DNA from: CAYMEK01 sp964389305
GTDB taxonomy: Bacteria > Spirochaetota > Spirochaetia > SZUA-6 > DRHE01
Length of the DNA: 59,362 nt
Assembly (NCBI GenBank): GCA_964389305.1
Contig: CAYMEK010000022.1
Coordinates: forward strand, 1 to 59,362
Direction of reading: 5' to 3'
The translations under genes were made by a program, and so were the position numbers. Numbering within the stretch: the stretch's first letter is position 1; each line of letters starts with the position of its first letter. Shown here piece after piece: positions 24,887 to 33,374 of the stretch. The notes beneath the pieces were generated by a model. That model worked only from the letters and a program-made list of their open reading frames with translations. It was not told the origin of the DNA and did no database searches.

Positions 24887-26061
24887 TAGCCGCTGGACAA
24901 CCAATGGAAATCCTGACGATCGATGACCTCAAAAAGCTCATCAGGATCAGGGAGGAATACTGCATATCCCTGTTCCTGCCCACCGAGCGGGGCGGCCGGG
25001 AAGTAAGGCAAAATTCGATTCGCTTCAAGAATTTGGTGAGGAAAGCGGCCGAAGAGCTGATCTCGGAAGGTATGAAAGAGCGGGAGATCGAGGAGCTACT
25101 CAAGCCCGCTTCCAGCATTCAGATAGACAAGATCTTCTGGCAGCAGCAGTTGGACGGCCTGGCCATGTTCCTCAAGCCCCGGCTTTTCCGCTACTACCGC
25201 CTTCCTCTTGATTTCGAGGAGCTTGTTGTCGTAGGCCGGCGATTTCACCTCAAGCCCCTGTTGAGCCTCTTCAGCGGAAACGGCAGATTCTATCTGCTTG
25301 CCCTGACGCGACGCCAGGTACGGCTTTTTCTGGGGTCTCACTACAGTGTGAACGAGGTGCGTCTTCGCCAGGTTCCGCGAAGCCTTGCGGAAGCCATGAA
25401 GTTCGACGAGGTGGAAAAACAGATTCAATATCATACAGGTACCGGCGCAGCCAGGCAGGATGGAAGGAGAGCCGCAGTCTATCACGGCCAGGGAGCAGGC
25501 AAGGCCGAGGTCAAGGACCAGCTACTACGCTACTTTCGCGGGATCGACAGGGCGGTTCATCGGGCGCTGCGCAACGAGCAGGCTCCCCTGGTTCTAGCCG
25601 GGCTTCCGTATCTGCTGCCTATCTACAGCGAAGCCAACAGCTATCCGAATCTTCTGGAAGAGGGGGTGGGGGCCAACGCGGATGAGCTTTCCGTTGGCGA
25701 GCTGCACGAAAAGGCCTGGGAAGTCGTGGGACCTTATTTTCGTAGAAAGCAGGAACAGAGCGCCGAGCGGTTCGGCGTTCTGGCTAGTACGGACAAAGCC
25801 TCGGACCGGCTGGAGGAGATCGTGCCGGCCGCCGCGTACGGCAAGGTCGATACCCTGTTTGTGCCGAAGGACCTGCATAGCTGGGGAAGTTACGATCCAA
25901 AAAAACAGAGAATCGTCAGAGCAAGCGAGCCCGGTCCGGAGAATGAGGACCTGCTGGATTTGGCCGCCGTACAGACGCTGGTCGCCGACGGTACGGTCTA
26001 TACAGTCAACGGGAAAGAGGTTCCCGGAAACAAAGAGAGCGCGGCCATCTTTCGATACTAG
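24883..26061 (+). CDS. baeRF-family protein (bacterial relative of eRF1)
   Basis: A 392-residue protein whose start (MIAAGQPMEI) overlaps the PRC-barrel stop as ATGA. MEILTIDDL at 24904 is the alternative. Blocks such as YCISLFLPTERGG, LPLDFEELVVVGRRFHLKPL and the C-terminal AAVQTLVADGTVYTV match, from memory, the bacterial archaeo-eukaryotic release factor families (baeRF). These share the eRF1/Pelota central fold and are proposed to act on ribosomes or in hibernation, with no firm biochemical role. Placement between a stress PRC protein and a site-2-type protease, under a sigma-54-like promoter, suggests a stress-response unit. Confidence 0.8.
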   Translation: MIAAGQPMEILTIDDLKKLIRIREEYCISLFLPTERGGREVRQNSIRFKNLVRKAAEELISEGMKEREIEELLKPASSIQIDKIFWQQQLDGLAMFLKPRLFRYYRLPLDFEELVVVGRRFHLKPLLSLFSGNGRFYLLALTRRQVRLFLGSHYSVNEVRLRQVPRSLAEAMKFDEVEKQIQYHTGTGAARQDGRRAAVYHGQGAGKAEVKDQLLRYFRGIDRAVHRALRNEQAPLVLAGLPYLLPIYSEANSYPNLLEEGVGANADELSVGELHEKAWEVVGPYFRRKQEQSAERFGVLASTDKASDRLEEIVPAAAYGKVDTLFVPKDLHSWGSYDPKKQRIVRASEPGPENEDLLDLAAVQTLVADGTVYTVNGKEVPGNKESAAIFRY

Positions 26062-26071
26062 GAGGATCATG

Positions 26072-27241
26072 ATGTTCGGAAAGGGTTTGACTTTATTCAA
26101 GCTGTTCGGTTTCGAAGTCAAGGTCGATTTCAGCTGGCTCATACTGGCCGTATTGATTACCTGGACTCTGGCTCAGGGCGTGTTTCCCGGTGACATAACC
26201 GGCCTGCCGGCACGAGTTTACTGGATTATGGGAGCCTTCGGCGCCGTGGGCATCTTTTTCTCGATCGTATTCCACGAGTTCTCCCATTCCATGGTGGCCA
26301 GAAGGTTCGGGCTGCCGATTCGCAGTATCACCCTGTTCGTCTTCGGGGGCGTAGCCCAGATGGATGAAGAGCCCTCCAGCCCCAAGGCCGAATTTTTCAT
26401 GGCCCTGGCCGGCCCGCTGGCCAGCGTCGCTATAGGCTTCTTTTTCTGGGGCGTCTATCTTGCAGGCAGGACCCAGGATTGGCCGGTATCGGTCACCGCC
26501 ATCTTCCGCTATCTACGAACGATCAATTTTATCCTGGCCGGATTCAACCTGCTGCCGGCCTTTCCTCTTGACGGGGGACGTTTGCTGCGGGCCGGCATCT
26601 GGAAGTGGAAGAACAACATCCGCCGGGCTACCCGGATAGCCTCTTGGATAGGCTCGGGCTTTGGCTTTGCTTTGATGGCGCTGGGGTTCTTCTCCATCTT
26701 CCGGGGAGCGTTCATCGGCGGGATGTGGTGGATCCTCATCGGTCTATTCCTCCGCAATGCCGCCACGACCTCCTACCAGAAATTGCTGATGACCGAGACC
26801 CTGAAGGGAGAGCCGGTCAGCCGCTTCATGAGCACCGACGTGGTTACCATTCCGTCCCAGGCTACCGTCGAGGAGCTGGTCCGGGATTACGTGTATAGGT
26901 ATCACCACAAGATGATGCCGGTGGTGGACAACGGCACGCTACGCGGGTGCATCACCACCAGGCAGATCAAAGAGACGCCCCGCGAAGACTGGGGCCGGCG
27001 CACCGTGGGCGAGCTGGCCGAGCAATGCACGTCCAAGAACACGGTGTCCAGCTCGGAAGACGCCACGGTGGCGCTTTCCCGGATGCACCGCAATGGCAGT
27101 AGCCGGCTCATGGTGGTCGATAACAACAAGCTGGTGGGAATCATTTCGCTCAAGGACCTGCTGCGCTTTCTGTCCCTCAAGATGGACCTGGAGGGCGGCG
27201 GGCGCCTGCTTCGCGGAGAACGGGACAGCGACGAGGAGTGA
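26072..27241 (+). CDS. Site-2-type M50 metalloprotease with CBS pair
   Basis: A 389-residue membrane protease. GGAGG at 26061-26065 directly follows the baeRF stop. The ATG at 26072 has the better spacing and ATG at 26069 is possible. The frame open upstream reads baeRF out of frame. The zinc motif HEFSH lies in SIVFHEFSHSMVARRFG and the third ligand in NLLPAFPLDGGRLLRA. About six membrane segments are followed by two CBS domains (about 240-375), which bind adenosyl ligands and may gate activity by energy status. Family members cut membrane-bound regulators. The substrate here is unknown. Confidence 0.92.
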   Translation: MFGKGLTLFKLFGFEVKVDFSWLILAVLITWTLAQGVFPGDITGLPARVYWIMGAFGAVGIFFSIVFHEFSHSMVARRFGLPIRSITLFVFGGVAQMDEEPSSPKAEFFMALAGPLASVAIGFFFWGVYLAGRTQDWPVSVTAIFRYLRTINFILAGFNLLPAFPLDGGRLLRAGIWKWKNNIRRATRIASWIGSGFGFALMALGFFSIFRGAFIGGMWWILIGLFLRNAATTSYQKLLMTETLKGEPVSRFMSTDVVTIPSQATVEELVRDYVYRYHHKMMPVVDNGTLRGCITTRQIKETPREDWGRRTVGELAEQCTSKNTVSSSEDATVALSRMHRNGSSRLMVVDNNKLVGIISLKDLLRFLSLKMDLEGGGRLLRGERDSDEE

Positions 27242-27432
27242 TGACCTCCTGCAGGCAGGGGAAGGTCTCGGGAGAGCCGGGCATCGGAGAGACGATGAAC
27301 GGCGCCGCTACGCAAGAGGCGTGGCTGCGCCGGCCCCGGGAAGTGCTGGAAGTCCCGGAAGTGGACCCCGATCGGGGCTCGAGGCGTACCCGGCACTCAC
27401 CTGTGATCGACTGACTCCTCCGCTTCCTTTCC

Positions 27433-27720
27433 TTACGCTTCGTGAGCCGCGATGTCCCCGTCGGTAAATAGAAGCTGCTTTAGATTCTCCTCCCAGCCTG
27501 CCATGTTCCTTCTCAGCCATTCGATGGCCATGCAGGCGTGCTCGATTTCTTCGTCCCGGTTGTGGGCCATCACGGCGCGTAGCTGCTCGTCTGCGCAGGC
27601 GGCGACCCGCTGGTTGTACCAGTCGATGGCTTCGATCTCCTCTTTGAGCGAGTGCAGCGCCCGGGATATGTTCAGCGCCTGTTCGCCGAGGGACTCTACC
27701 GGTTCGTGATAATCAGACAT
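27433..27720 (-). CDS. Encapsulated-ferritin-type (EncFtn) protein without encapsulin
   Basis: A 95-residue two-helix protein closely resembling the encapsulated ferritin family. By comparison with the Rhodospirillum rubrum protein as I recall it, the iron site residues are Glu28, Glu58 and His61, within KEEIEAIDWYNQRV and HNRDEEIEHACMAIEWLRR. The family forms open decamers with ferroxidase activity that are housed in encapsulin shells. Here the protein ends at TDGDIAAHEA and lacks the long tail that carries the cargo-loading peptide, and no encapsulin gene is within the window. It lies alone, convergent with the M50 protease and upstream of lpd on the same strand. Confidence 0.88.
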   Translation of the reverse strand: MSDYHEPVESLGEQALNISRALHSLKEEIEAIDWYNQRVAACADEQLRAVMAHNRDEEIEHACMAIEWLRRNMAGWEENLKQLLFTDGDIAAHEA

Positions 27721-27773
27721 TATTCCTCCCTAATGCGAAGTTGTTATACCATACCAGATGTTCAGCAACAGCG

Positions 27774-29198
27774 CTACTTCCCGCCTCGTTTGGGACGGTA
27801 GATGTCGGTGGCCGTGCCGTAGAACGCCTCGGCGGCTTCCATGAGGGTTTCGCTGAGCGTGGGGTGAGGATGGACGGTCAGAGAAAGGTCCGAGGCCAGA
27901 GCCGCCATCTCCACCGCCAAGGCACCTTCGGAGATCAGCTCCCCTGCCTGTGTGCCGACGATGCCGACGCCCAGAATGCGCTCGGTCTGCGGCTCTATAA
28001 TGAGCTTGGTCAGCCCGTCCTTGCGTCCTAGAGTCGCGTTACGCCCGGAGGCGGCCCAATTGAACCGGACCACTTCCACCTCGCGTTGCTGCTCTTTCGC
28101 TTCGCTTTCGGTCAGCCCGCACCAGGCGATCTCCGGATCGATGTATTCCACGGCCGGAACGGCCCTGGGCTCATACGCCGTCTTCTTCCCGGCGATCGCT
28201 TCGGCCGCCACCCGGCCTTCGTGGGTGGCCTTGTGGGCGAACAGAGGATTGCCCGTGACGTCACCGATGGCGTAAATCGAGGGCTCCGACGTCCGGCGCT
28301 GGGGGTCGACCGAGATGAACCCCTTCTCGTTGACCTGTACCCTGGTATTTTCCAGACCCAAGTCCCCGGTGTTGGGCTTGCGTCCCACCGAAATCAGCAC
28401 CCGGTCGAAGCGCCTGGACTCCGGCTGCCCCTCCTTGGTTTTGAGGATGGCTTTGACTGCCTTGTCCTGCACCTCCAGCTCGGCGGTCGTATTCACCCGG
28501 ATTTCTTCAAAAAGCTGCTCGGCCTCGCGGATGAACACCTTCACCAGGTCACGGTCCGTTCCTGGAAGGATCCCGGGCATCATCTCCACGATCGTCACTC
28601 TGCTTCCCAGGGAAGCGTACACGCTGCTCAGCTCCAGGCCTATATAGCCGCCTCCGATCACCAGCAGCTTTTCAGGAATCTCCTCGATCTCTAGTGCCGC
28701 TGTAGAATCCATCACCCTGGAGGAGTCTAAGGAGATACCGGGAAGATCCCCGGGCCTGGCCCCTGTGGCTATGATCGCCTTATCGAAGGCAAGTTTGTAG
28801 TTCTTGCCCTCGTTTTCCCTGACCTCGAGATTGCCGGCATCGAGGAAGCGCGCCCTGCCGCGGACGTACTCGACCTTTCTCGCCTCGGCGAGTTTGCCCA
28901 GTCCTTCTGTCATCCGCGCGACAACCCTACCTTTCCAGGAGCGCAGCTTGTCCAGCTCTACTTGCGGTTCCCCGACCTTAAGGCCCCATTGGGCCGCCCG
29001 TTTAATGTCGTTCACCACCTTGGCGGCGTGAAGCAGGGCCTTGGTGGGAATGCAGCCCCGGTACAGGCAGACTCCCCCGGGATGGACCTCCGGATCGATC
29101 AACGTCACCCGGAGCCCGAGATCGGCGGCCATGAACGCCGCAGCGTAGCCGCCGGGCCCTGCGCCGACAACGACGAGCTGTTTCCGGTCCTCGGCCAT
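27774..29198 (-). CDS. lpdA: Dihydrolipoyl dehydrogenase (E3 of pyruvate dehydrogenase)
   Basis: A 474-residue flavoprotein. FAD-binding GAGPGGYAAA at the N-terminus, redox-active disulfide GGVCLYRGC, NAD-binding GGGYIGLELSS and the C-terminal catalytic dyad HPHPTLSE. It reoxidises lipoyl groups of E2 with NAD+. Its start overlaps the E2 stop by one base (TAATG at 29196-29200), completing an aceE-E2-lpd operon. Length is typical. Confidence 0.95.
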   Translation of the reverse strand: MAEDRKQLVVVGAGPGGYAAAFMAADLGLRVTLIDPEVHPGGVCLYRGCIPTKALLHAAKVVNDIKRAAQWGLKVGEPQVELDKLRSWKGRVVARMTEGLGKLAEARKVEYVRGRARFLDAGNLEVRENEGKNYKLAFDKAIIATGARPGDLPGISLDSSRVMDSTAALEIEEIPEKLLVIGGGYIGLELSSVYASLGSRVTIVEMMPGILPGTDRDLVKVFIREAEQLFEEIRVNTTAELEVQDKAVKAILKTKEGQPESRRFDRVLISVGRKPNTGDLGLENTRVQVNEKGFISVDPQRRTSEPSIYAIGDVTGNPLFAHKATHEGRVAAEAIAGKKTAYEPRAVPAVEYIDPEIAWCGLTESEAKEQQREVEVVRFNWAASGRNATLGRKDGLTKLIIEPQTERILGVGIVGTQAGELISEGALAVEMAALASDLSLTVHPHPTLSETLMEAAEAFYGTATDIYRPKRGGK

Positions 29199-30544
29199 TA
29201 CAGTCCTCCTTCCATCAGCAAAAGAAGCGGATTTTCCAAAACGTCCGCGATCCAGCGAAGGAAGCGGGCCCCATCGGCTCCGTCCACCACCCGATGGTCA
29301 TAGGACAGGGACAGAGGCAGCACGCTCCTCTCGGCCGGGATACCTTCCTGCTGCAGATAAATCTCGCGCCGCGCCCTGGCAACACCCAGGATTGCCACTT
29401 GGGGGTAGTATACGATGGGAGTGAAACCGGTTCCACCGATACCGCCTAGATTGGAGACGGTGAAGCTGGCTCCCTCCAGCTCGGCGGGCTTGACTTTCTT
29501 GGTCCGGGTGCGCTCGGCCAGCTCGGTCAGCTCGACGGCCACCTGGGTGATGTCTTTCCTGTCCACGTCCCGGATCACGGGGACCAGCAGCCCTCGATCG
29601 GTATCCACCGCCACGCCGATATGAATGTAGCGCTTGTAGATGATCTCGTCGCCGGCTGCATCCAGACTGGCGTTGAGCTGCGGGAAGACCTTGAGGGCCG
29701 CCGCCGCCACCTTGAGCATGATCGCCGTGATGGTTAGCCTGCCTCCGGCCCCGGAGACCCGTTTCGCGTAGCGTTCACGGAACCGCTCCACCGCTTCCAG
29801 GCCGGCCTGATCGAACTGAGTAACGTGGGGAATGGACCTCCAGGCTGCGGCGGTGTTGCGGGCGGTCGCCTTGCGGACCGGGGTCATGGGCTTGCGCTCG
29901 ATCTCGCCCCAGCGGCTGAAATCGGGCAGGGCAGGAAGCTCTTCAGGGGTCCCGGCTGCTCGCTGTCCTCGAAGCGCTTCCTTGACGTGACGCTTCACAT
30001 CGGCGTGGGAGATCCTGCCGCCCGGTCCGCTGCCGGATACGCTTTCGATGTCCACGCCCAGTTCACGGGCCAGTCTGCGGACCGACGGAGAGGCGGGCGC
30101 CACCTCCTTCTGCTCTGCAGCCCCCGGGGCTTCCCTCTCCGGTCCGCCCCGCTCATGCTCCTGCTGCTCCGCTTCCTCTGTTTCAGGCTGCGCCGCTGCT
30201 TTCTTCTCCTCAGCGGCAGCCTCTTTCTTTTCTCTACCCGCCTTCTGGCGGTCCTCTTCTGTTCTTTCTTCTTTCTTTGTTTTTTCCTCCGGCTCTTTAG
30301 TCTCCTGACCCGTTTCCACCTTGATCAGGATCTGTCCAACCCGAACGGTGTCTCCTTCGGCTATCGCGATCTCCACGACCTTTCCCGCCGCCGTAGAGGG
30401 TACCTCGAAGGCGGCTTTCTCGGTTTCCAGCTCAACGACCGGCTGCTCCTGCTCTATGGTCTGGCCCTCGGATACCAGCACCCGGATAACCTCGCCCGAC
30501 TCCACGTTTTCAGAAATCTCGGGAAGCGTTACTTCTTGAACCAT
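29198..30544 (-). CDS. aceF: Dihydrolipoamide acetyltransferase (E2 of pyruvate dehydrogenase)
   Basis: A 448-residue enzyme with one lipoyl domain (1-78, lipoylated Lys in ELETEKAAF), an unusually charged Glu/Lys-rich linker (about 80-145, many EKK and EEA runs), a peripheral subunit-binding domain (about 150-190, SPSVRRLARELGVD) and the catalytic domain with SYDHRVVDGADGARF. It transfers acetyl groups to CoA. Proteobacterial AceF linkers are usually Ala/Pro-rich and the enzyme often has two or three lipoyl domains, so the single lipoyl domain and the charged linker are noteworthy. It lies between aceE and lpd. Confidence 0.94.
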   Translation of the reverse strand: MVQEVTLPEISENVESGEVIRVLVSEGQTIEQEQPVVELETEKAAFEVPSTAAGKVVEIAIAEGDTVRVGQILIKVETGQETKEPEEKTKKEERTEEDRQKAGREKKEAAAEEKKAAAQPETEEAEQQEHERGGPEREAPGAAEQKEVAPASPSVRRLARELGVDIESVSGSGPGGRISHADVKRHVKEALRGQRAAGTPEELPALPDFSRWGEIERKPMTPVRKATARNTAAAWRSIPHVTQFDQAGLEAVERFRERYAKRVSGAGGRLTITAIMLKVAAAALKVFPQLNASLDAAGDEIIYKRYIHIGVAVDTDRGLLVPVIRDVDRKDITQVAVELTELAERTRTKKVKPAELEGASFTVSNLGGIGGTGFTPIVYYPQVAILGVARARREIYLQQEGIPAERSVLPLSLSYDHRVVDGADGARFLRWIADVLENPLLLLMEGGL

Positions 30545-30556
30545 CGATCTGCCCTC

Positions 30557-33226
30557 CTAAGAGCTGACCGGGTTGGGCTTGTCCGGATCGATTTCCAGCT
30601 CCTTGATCGCCCGGCTGACCGTTTTTTCCTCGATCCGGCCCTCGCGGGCCAGCCCGTGCAGGGCCGCTACGGTGATGTGACGGGAGTCCACCTCGAAGAA
30701 ATCCCGCAGAGCTCCTCTGTTGTCGCTGCGGCCGAAGCCGTCGGTGCCCAGGGCGTACAGCGGTCCGGGCAGCCAGCGGTCAATGGCGCAGGGAAGCGCC
30801 TTGAGATAGTCGGAGGCGGCCACGAATATACCCTGCTCTTTTTCCATGGTCTGCTCCAGAAACGATTTCTGCGGTTTTTTGTCCGGGTGCAGACGGTTTT
30901 GCCGTTCCGTCTCCAGGGCCTCCCGGTAAAGCTGCTTGTAGCTGGTCACGCTCCACACGTCCGCCTGAACATCATAGCGTTCTTCCAGGGTCTGTCCGGC
31001 TTTCAAAGCCTCTCGAAGGATCGCCCCGCTTCCGAACAGGTGGACCTTGTTCCGGCCGTCTTTTTTGCCCGAAGGCCGCAAGCGGTAGATGCCCCGGATG
31101 ATGCCCTGCTCTACGCCTTTGGGCATGGGCGGCTGAGGATAGAACTCGTTCATGACGGTGATATAGTAAAACAGATTCTCCTGATCCACGAACATCCGTT
31201 TCAAGCCGTCCCGCACGATCACCGCAATCTCGTAGGCGAAGGCGGGATCGTAGGCTCTGAGATTCGGCAGGGGAAGAGCCAGGACGTGGCTCTGGCCGTC
31301 CTGGTGCTGAAGCCCTTCTCCCGGAAGGGTGGTGCGCCCGGAGGTGCCCCCGACCAGGAAGCCTTTGGCCCGGGCATCGCCCGCCGCCCAGAGCAGATCG
31401 CCTACCCGCTGGAAGCCGAACATGGAGTAGAACATGAAGATGGGGATCGTATTGACTCCGTGGGTGGCATAGGCGGTGCCGGCCGCGATAAATGAGCTGA
31501 TCGAGCCGGCCTCGGTGATGCCTTCTTCCAGGATGGCCCCATTCTTGGCCTCTTTGTAGTACAGGAGGCTGTGCCTGTCCACGGGCTCGTAGAGCTGGCC
31601 GACATGGGAATAGATGCCTACCTGCCGGAACAGGGCCTCCAGGCCGAAGGTGCGGGCCTCGTCGGGGATTATGGGAACGATCAGCCTGCCTATCTTGTTG
31701 TCCTGCAGCAGCTTGCCGAGCAGGCGCACGAAGGCCATGGTGGTGGCCTCCTCCCGCTCCTCGCTGCCCTGCAGGAGCTCTTCGAACAGCTCGTTTGCCG
31801 GAAGCTCTATGGGCTCGGTCTGCACGGTCCTCCTGGGCAGGAAGCCGCCCAGCGCTTCCCTGCGTTCCTTCAGGTAGCGGGCCTCCTCGCTGTCCTCGGG
31901 GAAGCGGTAGAAAGGGGCCATGGGCAGATCCTGGTCGGAAATGGGGATCGCGAAGCGGCCACGAAAGTAGCGCAGCTCCTCTTCATTGAGCTTTTTCTGC
32001 TGGTGGGTGACATTGCGGCCCTCTCCGGCCTCTCCCAGGCCGTAGCCCTTGATGGTCTGCGCCAGGATGACCGTGGGCTGGCCTCGATGCTCCACCGCGG
32101 CCTTGTAGGCGTTGTAGACCTTGATCGGATCGTGGCCTCCCCGGCGCAGCCGCTGGAGCTGCTCGTCGGAGAGATTTTCGATCATTTCGAGCAGGCGAGG
32201 GTCCCGGCCGAAGAAGTTCTCCCGGATATAGCTTCCGCTCGAGGTGGCGTACTTCTGCATCTGTCCGTCGATAACCTGGTTTAAGTGCCGGACCAGCACT
32301 CCGTCCTCGTCCCTGGCCAGAATCGGGTCCCAATCGCTGCCCCAGATCACCTTGATCACGTTCCAGCCGGCGCCCCGGTAGGCGGCCTCCAGCTCCTGGA
32401 TAATCTGGCCGTTGCCACGCACGGGGCCGTCCAGACGCTGAAGGTTGCAGTTTACGACGAAGATCAGGTTGTCCAGCTCCTCCCGGGCAGCCAGGGTGAT
32501 GGCTCCCATCGATTCCGGCTCGTCCATCTCCCCGTCCCCCACCAGGGCCCAGATCTTCTTTTTAGAGGTGCTCTTGATACCGCGATCTTCCAGGTAGCGG
32601 TTGAAGAGGGCCTGATAGATGGCCATGATCGGCGCCAGCCCCATGCTCACGGAGGGGTATTCCCAGAACTCCGGCATCAGCCAGGGGTGGGGATAGGAGG
32701 CCAAGCCTCCGCCCGGACGAAGCTCCTGGCGGAAGTTGATCAGCTGCTCCTCACTCAAGCGTCCTTCGACGAAAGCCCTGGCGTACACACCGGGTGAGGC
32801 ATGGCCCTGGAAGTAGATGATGTCTCCGCCCTGTTCAGCGTCCTTGCCCCTGAAGAAGTGGTTGAAGCCCACCTCCCACAGCGTGGCCTGGGAGGCGTAG
32901 GTGGAGATATGTCCCCCGATCCCTGAGGACTGCCTGTTGGCCCGTACCACCATGGCCATGGCGTTCCAGCGGATCACGCTCTTTATGCGCCGCTCGATCT
33001 CCTGGCTGCCCGGGTAGGGAACCTGCTCGGAGGCCGGGATGGTATTGATGTAAGGGGTGTTTCCCGGACAGAGAAAGACCACGCCATGCTCCTGGGCCCT
33101 GATCTGCAGAAGCTGCAGCAGCTCCCGGACCCGGTCGGCTCCCCCCCGCTGGAACACGTATTCCAGCGATTCGAGCCACTCCCGGCTCTCCGTCCGTTTT
33201 TCCTCTTCCTCGTATTTCTGTTCCAT
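30557..33226 (-). CDS. aceE: Pyruvate dehydrogenase E1, homodimeric type
   Basis: An 889-residue thiamin-diphosphate enzyme decarboxylating pyruvate and loading E2. The ThDP motif is GDGEMDEPES to NCNLQRLDG, with HASPGVYARAF, QTIKGYGLG and GVNTIPIFMFYSMFGFQR as further AceE hallmarks. The single-chain length is that of the homodimeric (AceE) class and not the alpha/beta heterotetramer. First gene of the aceE-aceF-lpd operon. A perfect 14-bp palindrome lies 53 bases upstream and may be its operator. This implies oxidative pyruvate metabolism. Confidence 0.96.
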   Translation of the reverse strand: MEQKYEEEEKRTESREWLESLEYVFQRGGADRVRELLQLLQIRAQEHGVVFLCPGNTPYINTIPASEQVPYPGSQEIERRIKSVIRWNAMAMVVRANRQSSGIGGHISTYASQATLWEVGFNHFFRGKDAEQGGDIIYFQGHASPGVYARAFVEGRLSEEQLINFRQELRPGGGLASYPHPWLMPEFWEYPSVSMGLAPIMAIYQALFNRYLEDRGIKSTSKKKIWALVGDGEMDEPESMGAITLAAREELDNLIFVVNCNLQRLDGPVRGNGQIIQELEAAYRGAGWNVIKVIWGSDWDPILARDEDGVLVRHLNQVIDGQMQKYATSSGSYIRENFFGRDPRLLEMIENLSDEQLQRLRRGGHDPIKVYNAYKAAVEHRGQPTVILAQTIKGYGLGEAGEGRNVTHQQKKLNEEELRYFRGRFAIPISDQDLPMAPFYRFPEDSEEARYLKERREALGGFLPRRTVQTEPIELPANELFEELLQGSEEREEATTMAFVRLLGKLLQDNKIGRLIVPIIPDEARTFGLEALFRQVGIYSHVGQLYEPVDRHSLLYYKEAKNGAILEEGITEAGSISSFIAAGTAYATHGVNTIPIFMFYSMFGFQRVGDLLWAAGDARAKGFLVGGTSGRTTLPGEGLQHQDGQSHVLALPLPNLRAYDPAFAYEIAVIVRDGLKRMFVDQENLFYYITVMNEFYPQPPMPKGVEQGIIRGIYRLRPSGKKDGRNKVHLFGSGAILREALKAGQTLEERYDVQADVWSVTSYKQLYREALETERQNRLHPDKKPQKSFLEQTMEKEQGIFVAASDYLKALPCAIDRWLPGPLYALGTDGFGRSDNRGALRDFFEVDSRHITVAALHGLAREGRIEEKTVSRAIKELEIDPDKPNPVSS

Positions 33227-33278
33227 GGCTACAAGTATGAAATATCAGTGGATGGGAGAGAATAACCGCTATCGATTA

Positions 33279-33292
33279 AACCTGCAGGTTTT
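33279..33292. promoter_or_regulatory. Palindrome in the aceE/ABC divergent region
   Basis: AAACCTGCAGGTTT is a perfect 14-bp inverted repeat in the 148-base region between aceE and the divergent ABC exporter genes. It may be an operator for a pyruvate-responsive or other regulator. Only symmetry and position support this. Confidence 0.4.
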
Positions 33293-33374
33293 TCGGGTTA
33301 GGCTTGAGTTCCGGGAGGCTATGAAGCCGCTACTATGCGAACGGTGTAGGAATAGTTATCTTTGCTAGCGTCCG

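Noticed and set aside
25682..26071. Long N-terminal extension of the M50 protease frame
   Set aside because: It lies entirely within the baeRF gene in a different frame. The GGAGG at 26061 marks the true start.
27366..27377. Palindrome CCCCGATCGGGG between M50 and EncFtn genes
   Set aside because: Short G+C-rich palindromes arise often at this composition. It sits between convergent genes and lacks a T-run.
29825..31495. 556-codon open frame on the plus strand opposite aceE and E2
   Set aside because: It is antisense to two clear pyruvate dehydrogenase genes and has no recognisable domain. Long antisense frames are expected in G+C-rich genes.
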